From NCBI RefSeq assembly GCF_008831285.2, contig NC_045150.1:5904001-5964000 (forward strand): DNA of 60,000 bases, written 5' to 3'. Under the pieces are notes generated by a model. It had not been told where the DNA came from. It ran no database searches and saw only the letters and a program-made list of their open reading frames with translations. The DNA is from Nymphaea colorata. Lineage: Eukaryota; Streptophyta; Magnoliopsida; Nymphaeales; Nymphaeaceae. How positions within the stretch are numbered: position 1 is the first letter of the stretch; every line of letters starts with the position of its first letter. This document shows, piece by piece, positions 34,952 through 46,950 of this stretch. The translations under genes and the position numbers were made by a program.

Positions 34952-36082
34952 AAGAAGACATAAGTAGTATCTTAAGTGGTTTAGAAGCAAAGTTGGGGGT
35001 ATGACCGCTCTTGAAAGCTCAGCGTGAGAATTAAGTCAAAGTGCATCTTTTGTTGTATATTTGAAAGAGAATTCAACTTAAAGCCACTCCTCTGTAGTCA
35101 ACTCGTTGATCAAGGGTTAAGAATACGGACCGCATTTATCCGTCCAAAACTGTATGTTACTGTTTTCCAGGGGATGAGAAGGTCGAAGTCCTCACAAGCC
35201 ATTCTTAGTACTCACGGGGTCCTGAATAGTTCCTTCTTCAGTTTCAAGCTTCTTGGTCCACCTACCCTTAGCGACCACATGATAGAAGGCAGTACGTCTA
35301 TCACCTTCTCCCATCCATTTAATACGAGGTCCTTGTTTTTTTAACTTGTCCTCTTCAAGGGAAGATTGACAAGATTTCCTGGATCAAAGTTTAAATAGTT
35401 CTTGATCTATGTCACATATAGTCTGTGCTTTAGATACTAACTGACTATCTGACGGGTTCTCGATGAGATGATAGATTTATTCTCTGTACCATCAATCAAT
35501 AGGTATAACAAGTCACATACTCATATTCCGGAAATACCCAAACAAAAGAATTCCGAGGTTGAACTACCAAACAGAATGATGGCCTAGAAATTTGAATCCT
35601 AAGTGATTCTTTCTTTCTTTTTTTATTGAAAGCTAGGATTCATTTATTCTTCTAGACCTAACTCAATGAACCTCTCATATTTTCAAAAATTCAAAAATTT
35701 GTATGTGAACTTTAAAAATTTTAGTTTAACGTATATAAAAAATTTTGAAAAATTTTATTTCGGCTCTTGTAGTTTGGCCTTTGTAATAAAAAATTTTTAG
35801 CTTCGTCCCGACCTGGGGAGAGGATTGAATCTTATCAAGAGCTTTCTTAATAGAGTTGATGGTGCCGTTCAACAACCCCCATTCAGTTTTTTTGCCCAGC
35901 AAGGTAAATCTGTGCAACTGTGTTCCAAACTTTGAGATCACACAAATAAGTGGGCACCCGATGAGTCTGACGGACCGGTAGACTTGATGAAGACCCTACA
36001 ACGAAGTTTGTTGGCCCAATGTTAAAATACTTAAATTAGCTGTGCTGTCTCCATGGCCTTTCCTATAAGCTAGGGCTGCCGT
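34952..36082. other. Intergenic, no gene seen
   Basis: Mixed sequence. 35680-35816 matches the right half of the hAT-like MITE family (AAAATTTTTAGCTTCGTCCC). No coding signal. Confidence 0.5.
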
Positions 36083-36493
36083 TAGGGCTGTTCAATGGGT
36101 GGAGCCAACGTGGGCTTGGTTCATTCATTAAACGAGTTAAGTTCGAGTTAAGAAATGAAGCCGCTTTATATAAACAAGTCGAGCTCAAGTTAAACGGGAC
36201 TCGGCTTGGTTAGACTTAGTTAAGCTCAAACAGGAAAATATATAAAATAAGTATCATAAAGTTATCATAAAATATATGGTTCAAATGGATATGTGCAGGT
36301 GGAAGGTTCAAACTCTATTTTTTTTTTTAATGAAATACTCAGCTTGGCTCAAGCCAATCCTCAGCTTGAAGCCGAGTCAAGTTCGAGCTAACGAACTTGA
36401 AGTCGGCTCCAGCTCGACCCGACCTTGAGTTTTTTTTTTTAAGACACTCGAGTCGAGTTCGAGCCTGCTCAGCTCGGCTCGTGAGCAGCCCTA
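36083..36493. repeat. GAGCTCGA-rich element, copy 3, with TIR-like ends
   Basis: Begins TAGGGCTGTTCA and ends TGAGCAGCCCTAG, which are inverted copies of one another. The interior has AGTCGAGTTCGAGCC and CTCAGCTCGGCTCG words. This copy best shows that the family may be a terminal-inverted-repeat element. Confidence 0.6.
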
Positions 36494-36689
36494 GCTGACA
36501 TGAATGCCCGAATGATCTCTGGGGAGAACTCGGAGAGAAGTGAAACTCCCCTAAGATTCTTTCTGCTCCTGATTCATTAGCGCCTGCACAAGTCAATCCC
36601 TTGCCTGTTATTGGACGAGGTGAAGTTAAGTCTGTGGTCCGGATAGAGTTGCCAATTGTGGATGAAACTCAAAAACTTCTATAAGATGC

Positions 36690-36790
36690 ATGGTTCAGCC
36701 TTATCCTCCGGCATCAACGTCGCATTAAAATCTCCCATGAGAAGAATCGGCCATTGATGGATGGTCAGGATCCTTGGAGCCGAGCCAAAG
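36690..36790 (-). pseudogene. LINE endonuclease scrap
   Basis: The - strand reads PILLMGDFNATLMPEDK. GDFN is the metal-binding motif of the AP-like endonuclease of plant LINEs. Little else is readable around it. Confidence 0.65.
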
Positions 36791-36799
36791 CATGAAAAG

Positions 36800-37939
36800 G
36801 AGAGGAAATAACCATTTAGCTTAGATTGAATCCACATACCGAACAAATTTGAATTTACATTTTAGAATAGAAGCTTCATATATGTTTTATATATTTTTTT
36901 AAATGTCTAAGATCTATAAAGATTCTGAAGAACATGCTTAATTAAATTCTTTCTAAATAGACACCTAAGGTTTTGGTTCTTTGAATCATGCTTCGTCATT
37001 CGCAAAGACACACTTTACGAATTATGGGCTATCAAGTCCTTTGGACTGCATGAAATATAATTCGATTAAGGAAGGTGGGACTACGAGAATTCATTGCTCA
37101 AACAAGACAGAACAGATAATGTTCTCGAAATTCAGGGTTTTTATAAAAAAAATCTACGCATCTTGTATCAAATTTGAAAATAAATCATTCAAATTTGTAT
37201 AAAACCATGTCATCAAATATAAGTGCTGGTGTAACTGGGTCGCACTAAGTTACAATTGCTGTTATGATCGTGTTACTTCTTTAAGCTGCAAATAGTGGTA
37301 AGTATGACATCAGAGGTGAAGGATGGACGGTAGGTCTACTTGAACAAAAAATAAGCGAGAACCTTAACGCTTTGTTTGGATGGAAGGAAAGGAAGGAAAA
37401 GAGAAGGAAAGAACAATCAATTCTTCATTTGGTTGATTAATTTAAAAGAACTGAAAGGAAATAAAAGAAAAAAAAAACTGTTTGGTTGCAAACGGAGGAA
37501 AAAGGAAAAAGAGAATAAAAACGATGCTCTAATTAGAAAGGTTTTACAATGAAAGCGTCTTCTTCTAAATGAACATTAAAAGAAGAAATGATAAAACCCT
37601 TTAAAGCAAATTGTTGCGTTTTTACCTCCCGTTCCCCTCATATTGGACGTTCAATTGGCTTGGTAGTTTCTCCGAGTGGTCAACTTGACTTCTAGCTTCA
37701 CCTTCCATTCCACACCCAATAATCCTCCCATCTCTCCATTCGTGCCATCTACTTAATTGCAGAGTTCCAGCTCTCTGTCTCTTAAGATTCTGCTACAAAT
37801 CATCTCTAGTCTCACTGCCATCATAGATCCGGCGCTCAATCTGGTCTTTCTCCTTTATTTTTTGTGTAATTGCTTTCTCTTTCACCCTCTATCACTCTCT
37901 CAGTGCCCAATTGAACAGCAACAAGTAGTTGCTCCCCTA
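36800..37939. other. Upstream region of the WD40 gene
   Basis: AT-rich. 37365-37560 begins TTTGTTTGGATGGAAGG and later has CTGTTTGGTTGC, the style of Tourist-like MITEs. Pyrimidine-rich text before the ATG suits a 5' UTR. No gene besides. Confidence 0.5.
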
Positions 37940-38965
37940 ATGGAGGCTCACTCCCACAGGGACGATCAAGCTCGGAAAGAGAACGTCTACACCTACGAAG
38001 CGCCATGGCAGATCTTCAGCATGAACTGGTCCGTCCGAAATGACAAGAAATTCAGGCTCGCGCTCGGCAGCTTCCTAGAGGACTACGGCAACAAGGTGGA
38101 GCTCATCGAACTCGAACCCACGTCCGGCGACTTCGTCTTCGACCCCCGCCTCGTCTTCGACCACCCTTACCCCCCCACCAAGCTCATGTTCGTCCCCGAC
38201 AAGGATTGCCTGAAGCCCGACCTCCTCGCCACCTCCGGCGACTTCCTCCGCATTTGGGAGATCTTCGACGACCGGATCGAGCTCAAAAGCCTGCTCAGCA
38301 ACAGCAAACAGAGCGATTTCGCCTCCCCATTGACGTCCTTCGACTGGGACGACACCGATCACCGGCGAATCATCACGGCCAGCATAGACACGACGTGCAC
38401 CGTTTGGGACATAGAGACCGGACTCGTAGATGCGCAGCTGATAGCCCACGACAAGGAAGTGTACGATGTCGCCTGGGGAGCGGCGGAGATTTTTTCGTCC
38501 GTCTCGGCCGACGGATCCGTCCGGATCTTTGATCTCAGAGATAAAGACCACTCCACCATACTGTATGAGAACCCGAAGTCCAGTTCGCCCATCCTCAGGC
38601 TCGCTTGGAACAAGCTGGATTTGAAGTTCATGGCGGCTGTTCTGATGGACAGCAACAAGGTGGTCATACTCGACATCCGATACCCCACGTATCCCGTATC
38701 GGAGTTGCAGAGGCACCACGCCGGCGTCAATGGCGTCGCTTGGGCACCGCACAGCACCAGTCATCTGTGCTCGGTAGGGGATGATTCGCGCGCTCTCATA
38801 TGGGAACTGCCCTTCATCAGCCAACCTGTTCTCGACAACGATGACCTGAAACCCATCCTTTATTACAACTCGCAGTCGGAGATCAACCAAGTGCAGTGGT
38901 CTTCATTGCAGCCGGACTGGATTGCTATAGCTTTCTCCAACAAGATGCAGCTCTTGAGATTATAA
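37940..38965 (+). CDS. WD40-repeat protein, TTG1/LWD family
   Basis: Single exon, 341 residues. This matches TTG1 (anthocyanin and epidermal cell fate, in MYB-bHLH-WD40 complexes) and LWD1/2 (clock regulators), both about 340 residues. The N-terminus [20 protein letters not shown] and the [14 protein letters not shown] block look LWD-like. [32 protein letters not shown] and ALIWELP look TTG1-like. WD motifs are evident at CTVWDIE (residue about 145), [15 protein letters not shown] (about 187-201) and [15 protein letters not shown] (about 276-290). It ends KMQLLRL. The ATG gives MEAHSHRDD. Open frame continues upstream without an ATG and was not used. GC is clearly higher than in the flanks. 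Which clade it belongs to is undecided. Confidence 0.93.
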   Translation: MEAHSHRDDQARKENVYTYEAPWQIFSMNWSVRNDKKFRLALGSFLEDYGNKVELIELEPTSGDFVFDPRLVFDHPYPPTKLMFVPDKDCLKPDLLATSGDFLRIWEIFDDRIELKSLLSNSKQSDFASPLTSFDWDDTDHRRIITASIDTTCTVWDIETGLVDAQLIAHDKEVYDVAWGAAEIFSSVSADGSVRIFDLRDKDHSTILYENPKSSSPILRLAWNKLDLKFMAAVLMDSNKVVILDIRYPTYPVSELQRHHAGVNGVAWAPHSTSHLCSVGDDSRALIWELPFISQPVLDNDDLKPILYYNSQSEINQVQWSSLQPDWIAIAFSNKMQLLRL

Positions 38966-40119
38966 TCCATCTCCTGCGATCATCTTCATTAATTTGCGTG
39001 TCGTGTTATGAAAGAAAATTGCTTCGTTTGACTAATTTTCTCTTATGATGTAGATTCAAGAGTATTCCATGTGATTATGAAATATTACCCTGATGCCTTC
39101 TAAAGGCAACCACAAAAAAATGTCACCAAGTTAACAAACTTTTTATACTATTGGCCTTACAAAATTGTTGAGCTTTTTCATGACATTGATGTATCGTCGG
39201 CTTTTTAAATATTTTATGTCACAGTTTTCGCCAGCGGACCTCTATTTTCGGATGAGCAGGAAAGACCCACCTACCGACAGAAATCCAAAGCAACTAAGGT
39301 CTATAGTGGGTAAAACCCCATAATATTTTTCTTGTGAACGACGAAGGAGCAAGTGGGACTGAGGAGTAACTTAAATATGTTGTTGTTGGGTAGCAAACAG
39401 GCCATGCTACTCTTTATAAAGCTTATTTTGCAAGGAAGAAATGCATTTATGAACAGTTCATCATGCAGATCCATAGAACCAAAAGCAGGCAGGGAACTTC
39501 TCTGAAACAAGTTAGGTGTTTGAAGTGCTTTCATGGAATTTATGATGTGTTCTGTCAGTTTGAAGTGCTTTCATGGAATTTATGATGTGTTCTGTCAGAA
39601 GATTAAGTTATAGTCCTCAACGTCGTAAAAGGAAAAAATGTGCGTTGTAAGTGTATGAAACATAGGAAATATACATACATAATATGCACAAACCCTAAGT
39701 CAATACCTACATATAGCATATTTATACGTAGTTAGCAGGCATGTATGAGTTGAACCGAGCAAATGGGGATGTCAGTTCCTTTATAATTACATATTTATAG
39801 AAGTAAATAAATATTTTTTTTTCAAGAAAAACAAGCGCCACATTAGAGCGACGTCCCTTTAAATATGATATAAGTGGTTAACCCTTTTAACATTTGCAGC
39901 AAAATAAGTCAAAAGTGTATTTCTTTACGTGCAAACAACCGGGTAATTAAAACAACCGGGTAATTAAAGAAGGAAATCTTGGCGAGGGTAGTTCAAGAAT
40001 ATTCACGATCTGTAACACCAAACTTAAAGAAATAGTATTTCCCGTTTCAGATTGGATCTCACACCTATCAACTAACTATCAATCGGAAGGCTGTTAGGTA
40101 GATAAAGAATATGTCATTA
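38966..40119. other. Intergenic, no gene seen
   Basis: 3' flank of the WD40 gene, then AT-rich DNA. A perfect 40-bp tandem duplication (TTTGAAGTGCTTTCATGG...) is at 39519-39598. ACAACCGGGTAATTAAA is doubled near 39935-39970. Confidence 0.6.
39519..39598 (+). repeat. Perfect 40-bp tandem duplication
   Basis: 39519-39558 and 39559-39598 are identical. Confidence 0.93.
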
Positions 40120-40273
40120 AGTGTAGGCATCGGACTGGACCCGGGCTTATACTGCAGTTTGGGCCCGGCTCGATGACCACAAACCAGAGCTTGGGTTTGG
40201 TTTGGCCCGACTCGATTAACATTGAACATACATCTTTTTAATATAAAATAATATATAAATATAATTAATCATA

Positions 40274-40308
<35 letters not shown>

Positions 40309-40392
40309 AATAAATGATATTTAAATATAAATAATCAGGCTAAGTCCACCAACCCAATAAGTTGTCGGTCCGGCGCGGCCCAGGCCCAGCGG
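40120..40392. mobile_element. GGCCC-ended element with AT core
   Basis: GGACTGGACCCGGGC and TTGGGCCCGGCTCG at the left, CGGCGCGGCCCAGGCCC at the right, and an (AT)n plus TAATAA-rich core between. The plan is the same as 10353-10608. Confidence 0.5.
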
Positions 40393-40659
40393 ATATCTAT
40401 GACCACCTTGGTCCGTTGGCATTACCGTTTGTTTCTCTCTCTCTCTATTTTGCATGTTGTTTCTTCATCTATCAATCTTCTCGTTATATATTTGTTCCGC
40501 GGCAGCACCAACCACAGAATCTACTCTTCCCAACAAGCGACGGGTTTGCATCGACTAAAGATGTCAAATAAATCCGATTGGAAGATATTTGGCTGTGGTG
40601 TTTCAAAAAAAAATTATTGTATATAAAAAAAATAACTTCAGTAGTGTTTCAAAAAAATC

Positions 40660-41015
40660 ATGGAAAAAAATTTGACATCTGGTTAAGGAATTGATCAGAT
40701 TTGGATTTAAGAAATGACATCTAAATGAAGTTGAATTTGAATTCGTATTTAAATAAATATCTGATCAGTCGGATCAGATTTAGTCTTAAAGAAATATCTT
40801 ATATCCAATATCCATACATTTTGAAAGCTGGTCCTTAGTACATCATAATGGGATTCAGATTTGGATTCAAATGTGAATTTAAATATCAGATTCGGATTAG
40901 ACTAAATGTTTGAATTCAAACTTGCATTCAAATATGGTATAAACATTTCTCAATTCATATTTGAATCCAAATATAATGAACATTAAAAAAAAAAGTGGAT
41001 ATGGTTAAGACTACA
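40660..41015 (+). repeat. GGATTCAAAT-rich element, copy 2
   Basis: Reiterates TTTGGATTCAAATGTG, GATCAGATTTGGATTTAAG and ATCTTATATCCAATATCC, and ends at AAAGTGGATATGG. Confidence 0.55.
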
Positions 41016-41466
41016 TATTATCCAAACCCTATCCACTGGCACCCTAGCATCGACAAGGAGAAGTTCAAGCGATAACAAGTAGAAGGGGTTGGTCTTACTC
41101 GAGGAGGTTGGTATAACAACTTAGGTCGGGGGCTTGTAGACGGTCAGTTTCCTAGTATCAAGGGTGTCAAACCCCATATTATAAAAGGGGGTCACCAATA
41201 GAAATTGAAGCACCAGCCTAGTGGCGCCTTGATGCAGTAAAGACAAGCCTGGTACTGTGATAATGTGGAAGGATGGATGGGGTTTTCGCTCTCTAGTTAG
41301 GAACTAGGTGGTAGCGTAAAATATTCACCCAACAAAAGGGGGTTGGCTGTCCCATTAGAATTCAATATTGACGATCCATCCGCAATTGCTTACTAAATGA
41401 TGATCCACCAACATATGGAACAAAATCGTCTTGTTGGTATCTTAGATAATGAAGGGTAGCTTTTTC
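41016..41466. other. Intergenic, no gene seen
   Basis: Balanced composition, with no open frame of note and no motif recognised. Possibly old transposon DNA. Confidence 0.4.
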
Positions 41467-41703
41467 TTGGTTGGTCTAACTGGATTGAATGTGGGTTGAC
41501 AAGCGACCAGTCTTCACTTTGACGTCCTGAGTGCAGCCTCCTTGTGCTGCAAACGAGGGACTACCGACATGTAAGTTGAAGCGTGGTGGGGTGGCATCTC
41601 GAAGCACCAACACAGGCTCTGTACCCTCGAGAATGAGGGTTTGGGTGGAGGTTTCGGCCTTCTTTGAGCAGTGGGTCAAACACCGCTCACCCGAAGAGTA
41701 ACT
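41467..41703 (+). mobile_element. tRNA-derived SINE, copy A
   Basis: Aligns end to end with 45546-45782. Shared blocks include TTGGTCTAACTGGATTGAA in the head, AAGTTGAAGCGTGGTGGGG, CGAAGCACCAACACAGGC, and GTTTGGGTGGAGG with CCTTCTTTGAGCAGTGGGTC in the tail. The internal promoter boxes are poorer than in copy B. Confidence 0.55.
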
Positions 41704-41811
41704 TTTTCTTGTGGATACCCATTATGTATATAGATATTGTGACATCTATTGGCCATTTTTTGGTTTGAGAAATGCCAGGGACGCCATGGTCCACATTTTT
41801 CAGCTTAGGTC

Positions 41812-41913
<102 letters not shown>

Positions 41914-42269
41914 CGTCTAGGTCTATATATAGGTGATGATTTTCGCCACTGATCTTATGAACATGTAGACAATTTCAGAACTGGCTTTCCTCGATGCTTC
42001 AAGTGTGAACACCCTTAATGAGTTCCTACTCAATAAGACAATTATACTGCCAGAACGAAAAGATTTGATTGAGATTTGTTCTTGGTAAAGGACAAGTGAC
42101 AACGATATGAACACATGGCCCAATGGCAAATTTTACCAAAGCAAACCAAATTTTTTTTATGTATGCATGTGAACTGCTTACGATCTTAGAGAATTATTCT
42201 AGGAACCTTCTTTTTTGTTAATGTACAAGCAACCAATTATGTGCACACAAGTTATGGTCGTTGGGGATG

Positions 42270-42960
42270 TTAATATATTCAATTTGGATTGGATATCCGA
42301 CTGAACTATTCAGAAAAAATGGATATGAATCAAATTTAGGAGGAATTTGGAGGGCACCCTCCTCTAACTCAATTTTGTAAAGATTAGGTTATGAAAACCA
42401 AGTTTTTTAATGAGTATTAAAAACTTTGTCTTTTTGTTTTTTGAATAACTTAAAGGGGACCAGGTCTTTCACTCATTTTTTACAAAAACCAGGTTTTGTC
42501 AAAACTGGGTTTTCTCCAAATCCAGTTTTGATGGTACCCAGACACTTCAAAACCAGGTTTTGAAGTGTCGCCCCAGGTTTTGAAGTGTCGCCCAAACACC
42601 CCCCTTAATATCTGATTAAGAAATTGGATTAGATTTGGAATTAAAAAATGACATCCGATCCGGTTTGGATTCAGATGTACATAAAAACATGATCATATTC
42701 CGACATAGATCAGATTAAGTTTTAAATAAATGTCCCATATCCAATGCTCTTACACTTCAAAATTGGCCAAATTTGATTCAAAAGTTGGATTCAGATTCAG
42801 AAATGGATGTAAAACTCGGATTTGGTTCAGATTCGAATTGCAAAGTTGGATTTCGGATTCAGATTTGGGTACAACTTTTCTTTATTCAAATTCAAATACA
42901 AATATGCGAATATTTGAAAAAGTGGATACAGCTGAGGGTACAACTTATTCAATCTGATCA
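42270..42960 (+). repeat. GGATTCAAAT-rich element, copy 3, interrupted
   Basis: Family words lie at 42270-42335 and 42600-42950, with AAAAGTGGATACAG at the end. They are separated by about 260 bases that carry a 21-bp doubled CCAGGTTTTGAAGTGTCGCC and a CCCAAACACCCCCCTTA end typical of a Tourist-like MITE. The copy was therefore probably split by an insertion. Confidence 0.5.
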
Positions 42961-44762
42961 GTTGAAATCCCTCGTGGTCACTTAACTACAATAGTTTACT
43001 CTAATAACTTAATCATGATTTATTCTTCACATACCACAAAAACAAACAACAATCGCTCTCCAAAGCTTCCTGATTGATTTTTTTTAGGAACGGCAGCAAT
43101 TTACGCTAGTTTACATGTGAAGAACAGGTGAACTGATATGACCTTAGTAAGAGTGGTTTGCTCTAAGAACTAATGGACAACGGTTTACTCCAAATCACAC
43201 ACATCAATCACATGAACACATGGTCTCAATGGAAAAGGAGCAAACAAACAAGCCAAGACTGGCAACGGTGGAGGAAAACACACACAAATGCTCAGCATGC
43301 AGATTAGAGTAGAAGTAGTTTCAACTTTCAACCCAATCCTAGAGGCTGCGATGCATTGAAGGGGATTCAAATCCAACTATGAACTAATCTAAGTAGACCG
43401 ATATTTGATATAAATTTAAATCCAAGTTCCATTCAGAAAAAGAGAAAAAAAATTCCAATCATCTCAGACTAGGCGAATGCCTAAACCCAAACTGAGTGGC
43501 GACATTTTCTGCGGTCCAACGTAAGCAGGAAATAAGAATAACCAGATTTGGTGCAAAAATTATGGAAATTCACCACATGATGTCCTGAAAAAAATTTATG
43601 AAATTTCCGTCTCTTTTAAGAAAATCATATATGAAATATTGTGCATTTAATATCTAAATAGAATGACAATTAATATAACATGTTTATCACAATGAAACTG
43701 TGATGTTAAAACTATAAATAATTATGATGTAATCAATGTTTGAACCAAAGTAAAGATTAGAGAGAAAAATGAGAAAGCACATAATATACGTGGTTTGGCA
43801 TGTATGCCTACATCTACTGGAAGCAAGGGAGAGCTCGTATTGTATATTTCTCTTCTATATTGTTTCACTTTACTATCACTATTTAACGTGAGTAAATACA
43901 ACAGTTACAAGGCAAGAAATCATGGAAAAAAAATTTAACGGCAATCTATGGTAGGCAATTTTTAATATTGGTAATACTATCCAACTAATCATAAAAATAC
44001 CATGAATAGCTTTGCCATAACGAGCTTGCTGAAGAACCATTTCAACAGAAAGGGTCGGCCCATTCAGAATGTTGGAAGAGAAGAGGGAGGCTATGGACAC
44101 ACCATCCTTTGGCCACCATTCTCACATTCCTGACTTGAAAAAGAAAAAACAACAATTTGTTGCAAGGCTAACAACAAAATGAAATGCTACGTTTACCTCG
44201 AGTTAAAGGACACTAGACAAGTCTCATAACAGACCGTTCCTTTTCTGACCTGTAAGCAAACAATTTTATATTTCTTTTTCAAAGTGGTGTAGTCTGACCT
44301 AAGGACACTATTTGGAACTTGTCAGAAAAAATGTGGCCCGCAGTAAGACATAACGTGAAATTAGGGTCAAAGCTTAGCCTCACATGAAACAGTTCTTTTC
44401 CTTGGTACTTGTGAGGAAGGTAAATTCCTGAAGGAAAGACTTCTTTCTCCAGTATCCAGAAAAGACACAAGAAAACAATTTTGAAGAAAATATTGACAAC
44501 TGAATAGAAGTCATTGACTTATTGTTCCCAAGATGCATGCAGTATACCTGCCATCCGTTTGAATTGTAATATAATACAGTTAGACTTGTGTTGCTTCAAC
44601 AGGATGTTTGCAGATGATATCGAAAGCAACGAGTCCATTATGCCATTCCACATCATCTGTGAGGTAAACTGCAGACTTGCTACGTTCCAATATACTTGTA
44701 TAATGGCATATAATGATACAGTTTATGTCTTAGCAGTTCAATAATAGAAGCTTCCTGTACTT
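42961..44762. other. Intergenic, no gene seen
   Basis: AT-rich. 43795-43870 resembles the insert in the PUP intron (ACGTGGTTTGGCATGTATGC, CCTACATCTACTGG). Frames here are short and have no motif. Confidence 0.5.
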
Positions 44763-44876
44763 GCATGCAGTCGACTACTTGTTTTAAAAACTAGGCTGCT
44801 TGAGAACTCAACCCCTGTGGCCAGTGTTAATTTGAATCCAAATCCATTTCTTGGTTCGAACCCCACATTCAATTAA
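44763..44876 (+). repeat. 110-bp dispersed repeat, + copy
   Basis: GCAGTCGACTACTTGTTTTA, GGCTGCTTGAGAACTCAACC and CGAACCCCACATTCAA recur inverted at 49756-49866. Confidence 0.75.
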
Positions 44877-45545
44877 GGCATGAGAAACCCATTCGTTTTG
44901 TTTTTCATATAATTTGCACTGAACTAATTGTGTTTTTTGGACTAAAGTGAAAATGACAAGGTTTGAAACTGGATTCTTGCCCTGCAACTAGCTAGGTCCA
45001 CACCTTTCACCTTCTCCTTATCTCTACCCACCAAGCATATATGGTGGTTGTATAATGCTTGTAACATAACATAAGATATGCGTTGACTCACATCTTATTT
45101 AAAGCCATAAAATGAATATCATTATTGAAAAATTAATACCATGAAATGTGTTCAAGTTAGCTTGTTTAGTTACCAACACCAAAGATTGTAGCGAAGAGAA
45201 ATGGGTCCAACCGATGTATTGATCATAAGAAGAAGCTCCCTTTGAATATTCGATCTTCATGGCTGCAACAACTCACCGCCTGCAACTTTATACAAGCGAA
45301 CAACCTATGGGTCAAAATAGAAGCGCCACATGGTATAGCATTAAGTACGTTCACATACAAGAGTAAGCGTTAACCAACCAGTAGTGAAGAAAATGGAGTC
45401 AATGTCAATGAGATATGATGCACAAAAAAAATATTTTTTTAAGAACTTCCCAATCCATTATCAAAAGCTGCACATTTCTTATCGCACGAATAACTAGTGA
45501 ATGAAAACACGTCATTGGAATGGACAATATAAATCCCCAAGTGTT
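44877..45545. other. Intergenic, no gene seen
   Basis: AT-rich sequence without coding signal or recognised element. Confidence 0.5.
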
Positions 45546-45782
45546 TTGGTCCAATGGTATTGAAGATGGACTCACAGGCAATCAGTTCCATTTCGATTCC
45601 CCGAGGGCCAACTCACATATGCTGCAAATGAGAGGCCACCGACGACGAGCAAGTTGAAGTGTGGTGGGGGCAGCATCTCAATATGCGGCAGGGGTCGCTT
45701 CTCAAAGCACCAATGCAGGCCATGTACTTTAGGGGATCACGGCTTGGATGGGGGCCTTCTTTCAAGCAATGGGTCAAACCTT
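45546..45782 (+). mobile_element. tRNA-derived SINE, copy B
   Basis: The head carries an A-box-like TTGGTCCAATGG (45547-45556 and on) and a B-box-like TTTCGATTCC (45591-45600), spaced as in a tRNA gene. The body and tail match copy A, including AAGTTGAAGTGTGGTGGGGG and CCTTCTTTCAAGCAATGGGT. A 25-base internal repeat near CGGCAGGGGTCGC is unique to this copy. Confidence 0.6.
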
Positions 45783-46746
45783 GACACAATATAATGTAAT
45801 GATATATAATACAGACTGAGACAACATCCTACACCGGTGACATCTCGGGGCTGGCTTCGTTCATTTGAGTCGAGAAAATTGTGAGAGAGAGAGACCCTTT
45901 GGGTCTTGCACTGCTTGCATCTCTTGGAATTTCATCAAAAGAATTTAAACCATCTAGTCATTCGTCTTACCGGTATCATTAGTATGATGAGTCTGTATTG
46001 GATCGTATCGGTGCCGATATATATGATAAAGTGCTGATGTGGGCATAAATATGGTTATATTTTTGTTTATAGAGTCAGTTTAAAATATTTTAATAAATAC
46101 AAACAAAAAGGGCAAGACAAACCGATACACGATGGTAGGTACCGTGGCCTGATGCATACTGTATCATAAGCAGACTGACGCATCGATGCCAATATTTAAA
46201 AACATTGGTTCGTGCCTAGTCCGAAGTTAGATTGGTCAAATGAATCTAGCGCAAACGTACATTAAAAAAGGCATATGCATTGTGCTAAAACTTGAATATA
46301 GGGCAAATTGAAAGGGCGAGTAAAACAAGATCCAAAGACTTTAGGTCTAAACAAAGATTTTTTTGGGACTTGAAGTTTGATTTAAGGAGTTAGGACCCGA
46401 GTTTAATAAGCTCCACTCCACCAAGAGCATCTAATTAGAATCACCTATACTCAAGAATTGGACGTTAGATCCAAGAGGACAAAGCAAAATGTTGATTAAT
46501 TGTTGCTAACGCCCAAAGCAAATTAAATGCTTGGTTGTTGTCGTGGTTTCCTCCTAAACCCTAACTCAACAATTCGACCGTTGTAGGTTAGCATTTAGAT
46601 AAACGGGTATTGCCTGGTCCAGATGAGCTGACTTCAGGTTTTGATGGTGGGTTCCGGATATTAGCTTCGATATATTTGGGAGATGATTTTGGGTAGATCT
46701 CCTTTAGTTGTATAGGGTTTTGAAACTCGCAAGCTTTTCAAACATG
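45783..46746. other. Intergenic, no gene seen
   Basis: 45965-46210 contains words such as GTATCGGTGCCGATAT and CGATACACGATGGTAGG that suggest an inverted-repeat element, but its ends are unclear. Confidence 0.45.
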
Positions 46747-46950
46747 AGGGGCATAGTATAGCTGGTTAGATTGGGGAACAATGAAAGTTCAGTTGTTAGT
46801 TCGATTCCCATGGGTGATAGTGATATGGACTACAAATAATAGATACAGGATACTGTGCTGCTTGTTATGTAGGTTTCAAAGCAACTCTGAAACTTAAGGA
46901 TAGAAAGAAGGGGGAAAGGCTTCGGGCTCTTCGGAATGTCTTTGAAATAT
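46747..46950 (+). mobile_element. Second tRNA-like SINE head
   Basis: TAGTATAGCTGG (46754-46765) fits an A box and AGTTCGATTCC (46798-46808) a B box, 32 bases apart. The sequence downstream differs from the 41467/45546 family. The 3' end is not defined. Confidence 0.45.

Noticed and set aside
37757-37939. N-terminal extension of the WD40 protein
   Set aside because: The upstream in-frame stretch has no ATG and reads like a pyrimidine-rich leader. The ATG at 37940 gives a normal family length.
38075-38890. 271-codon antisense frame in the WD40 gene
   Set aside because: Caused by high GC and codon bias of the sense gene. The translation shows no family resemblance.
44840-44876. Possible tRNA T-arm GGTTCGAACCCC
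   Set aside because: No A box or acceptor stem at a suitable distance. The motif belongs to the 110-bp dispersed repeat.
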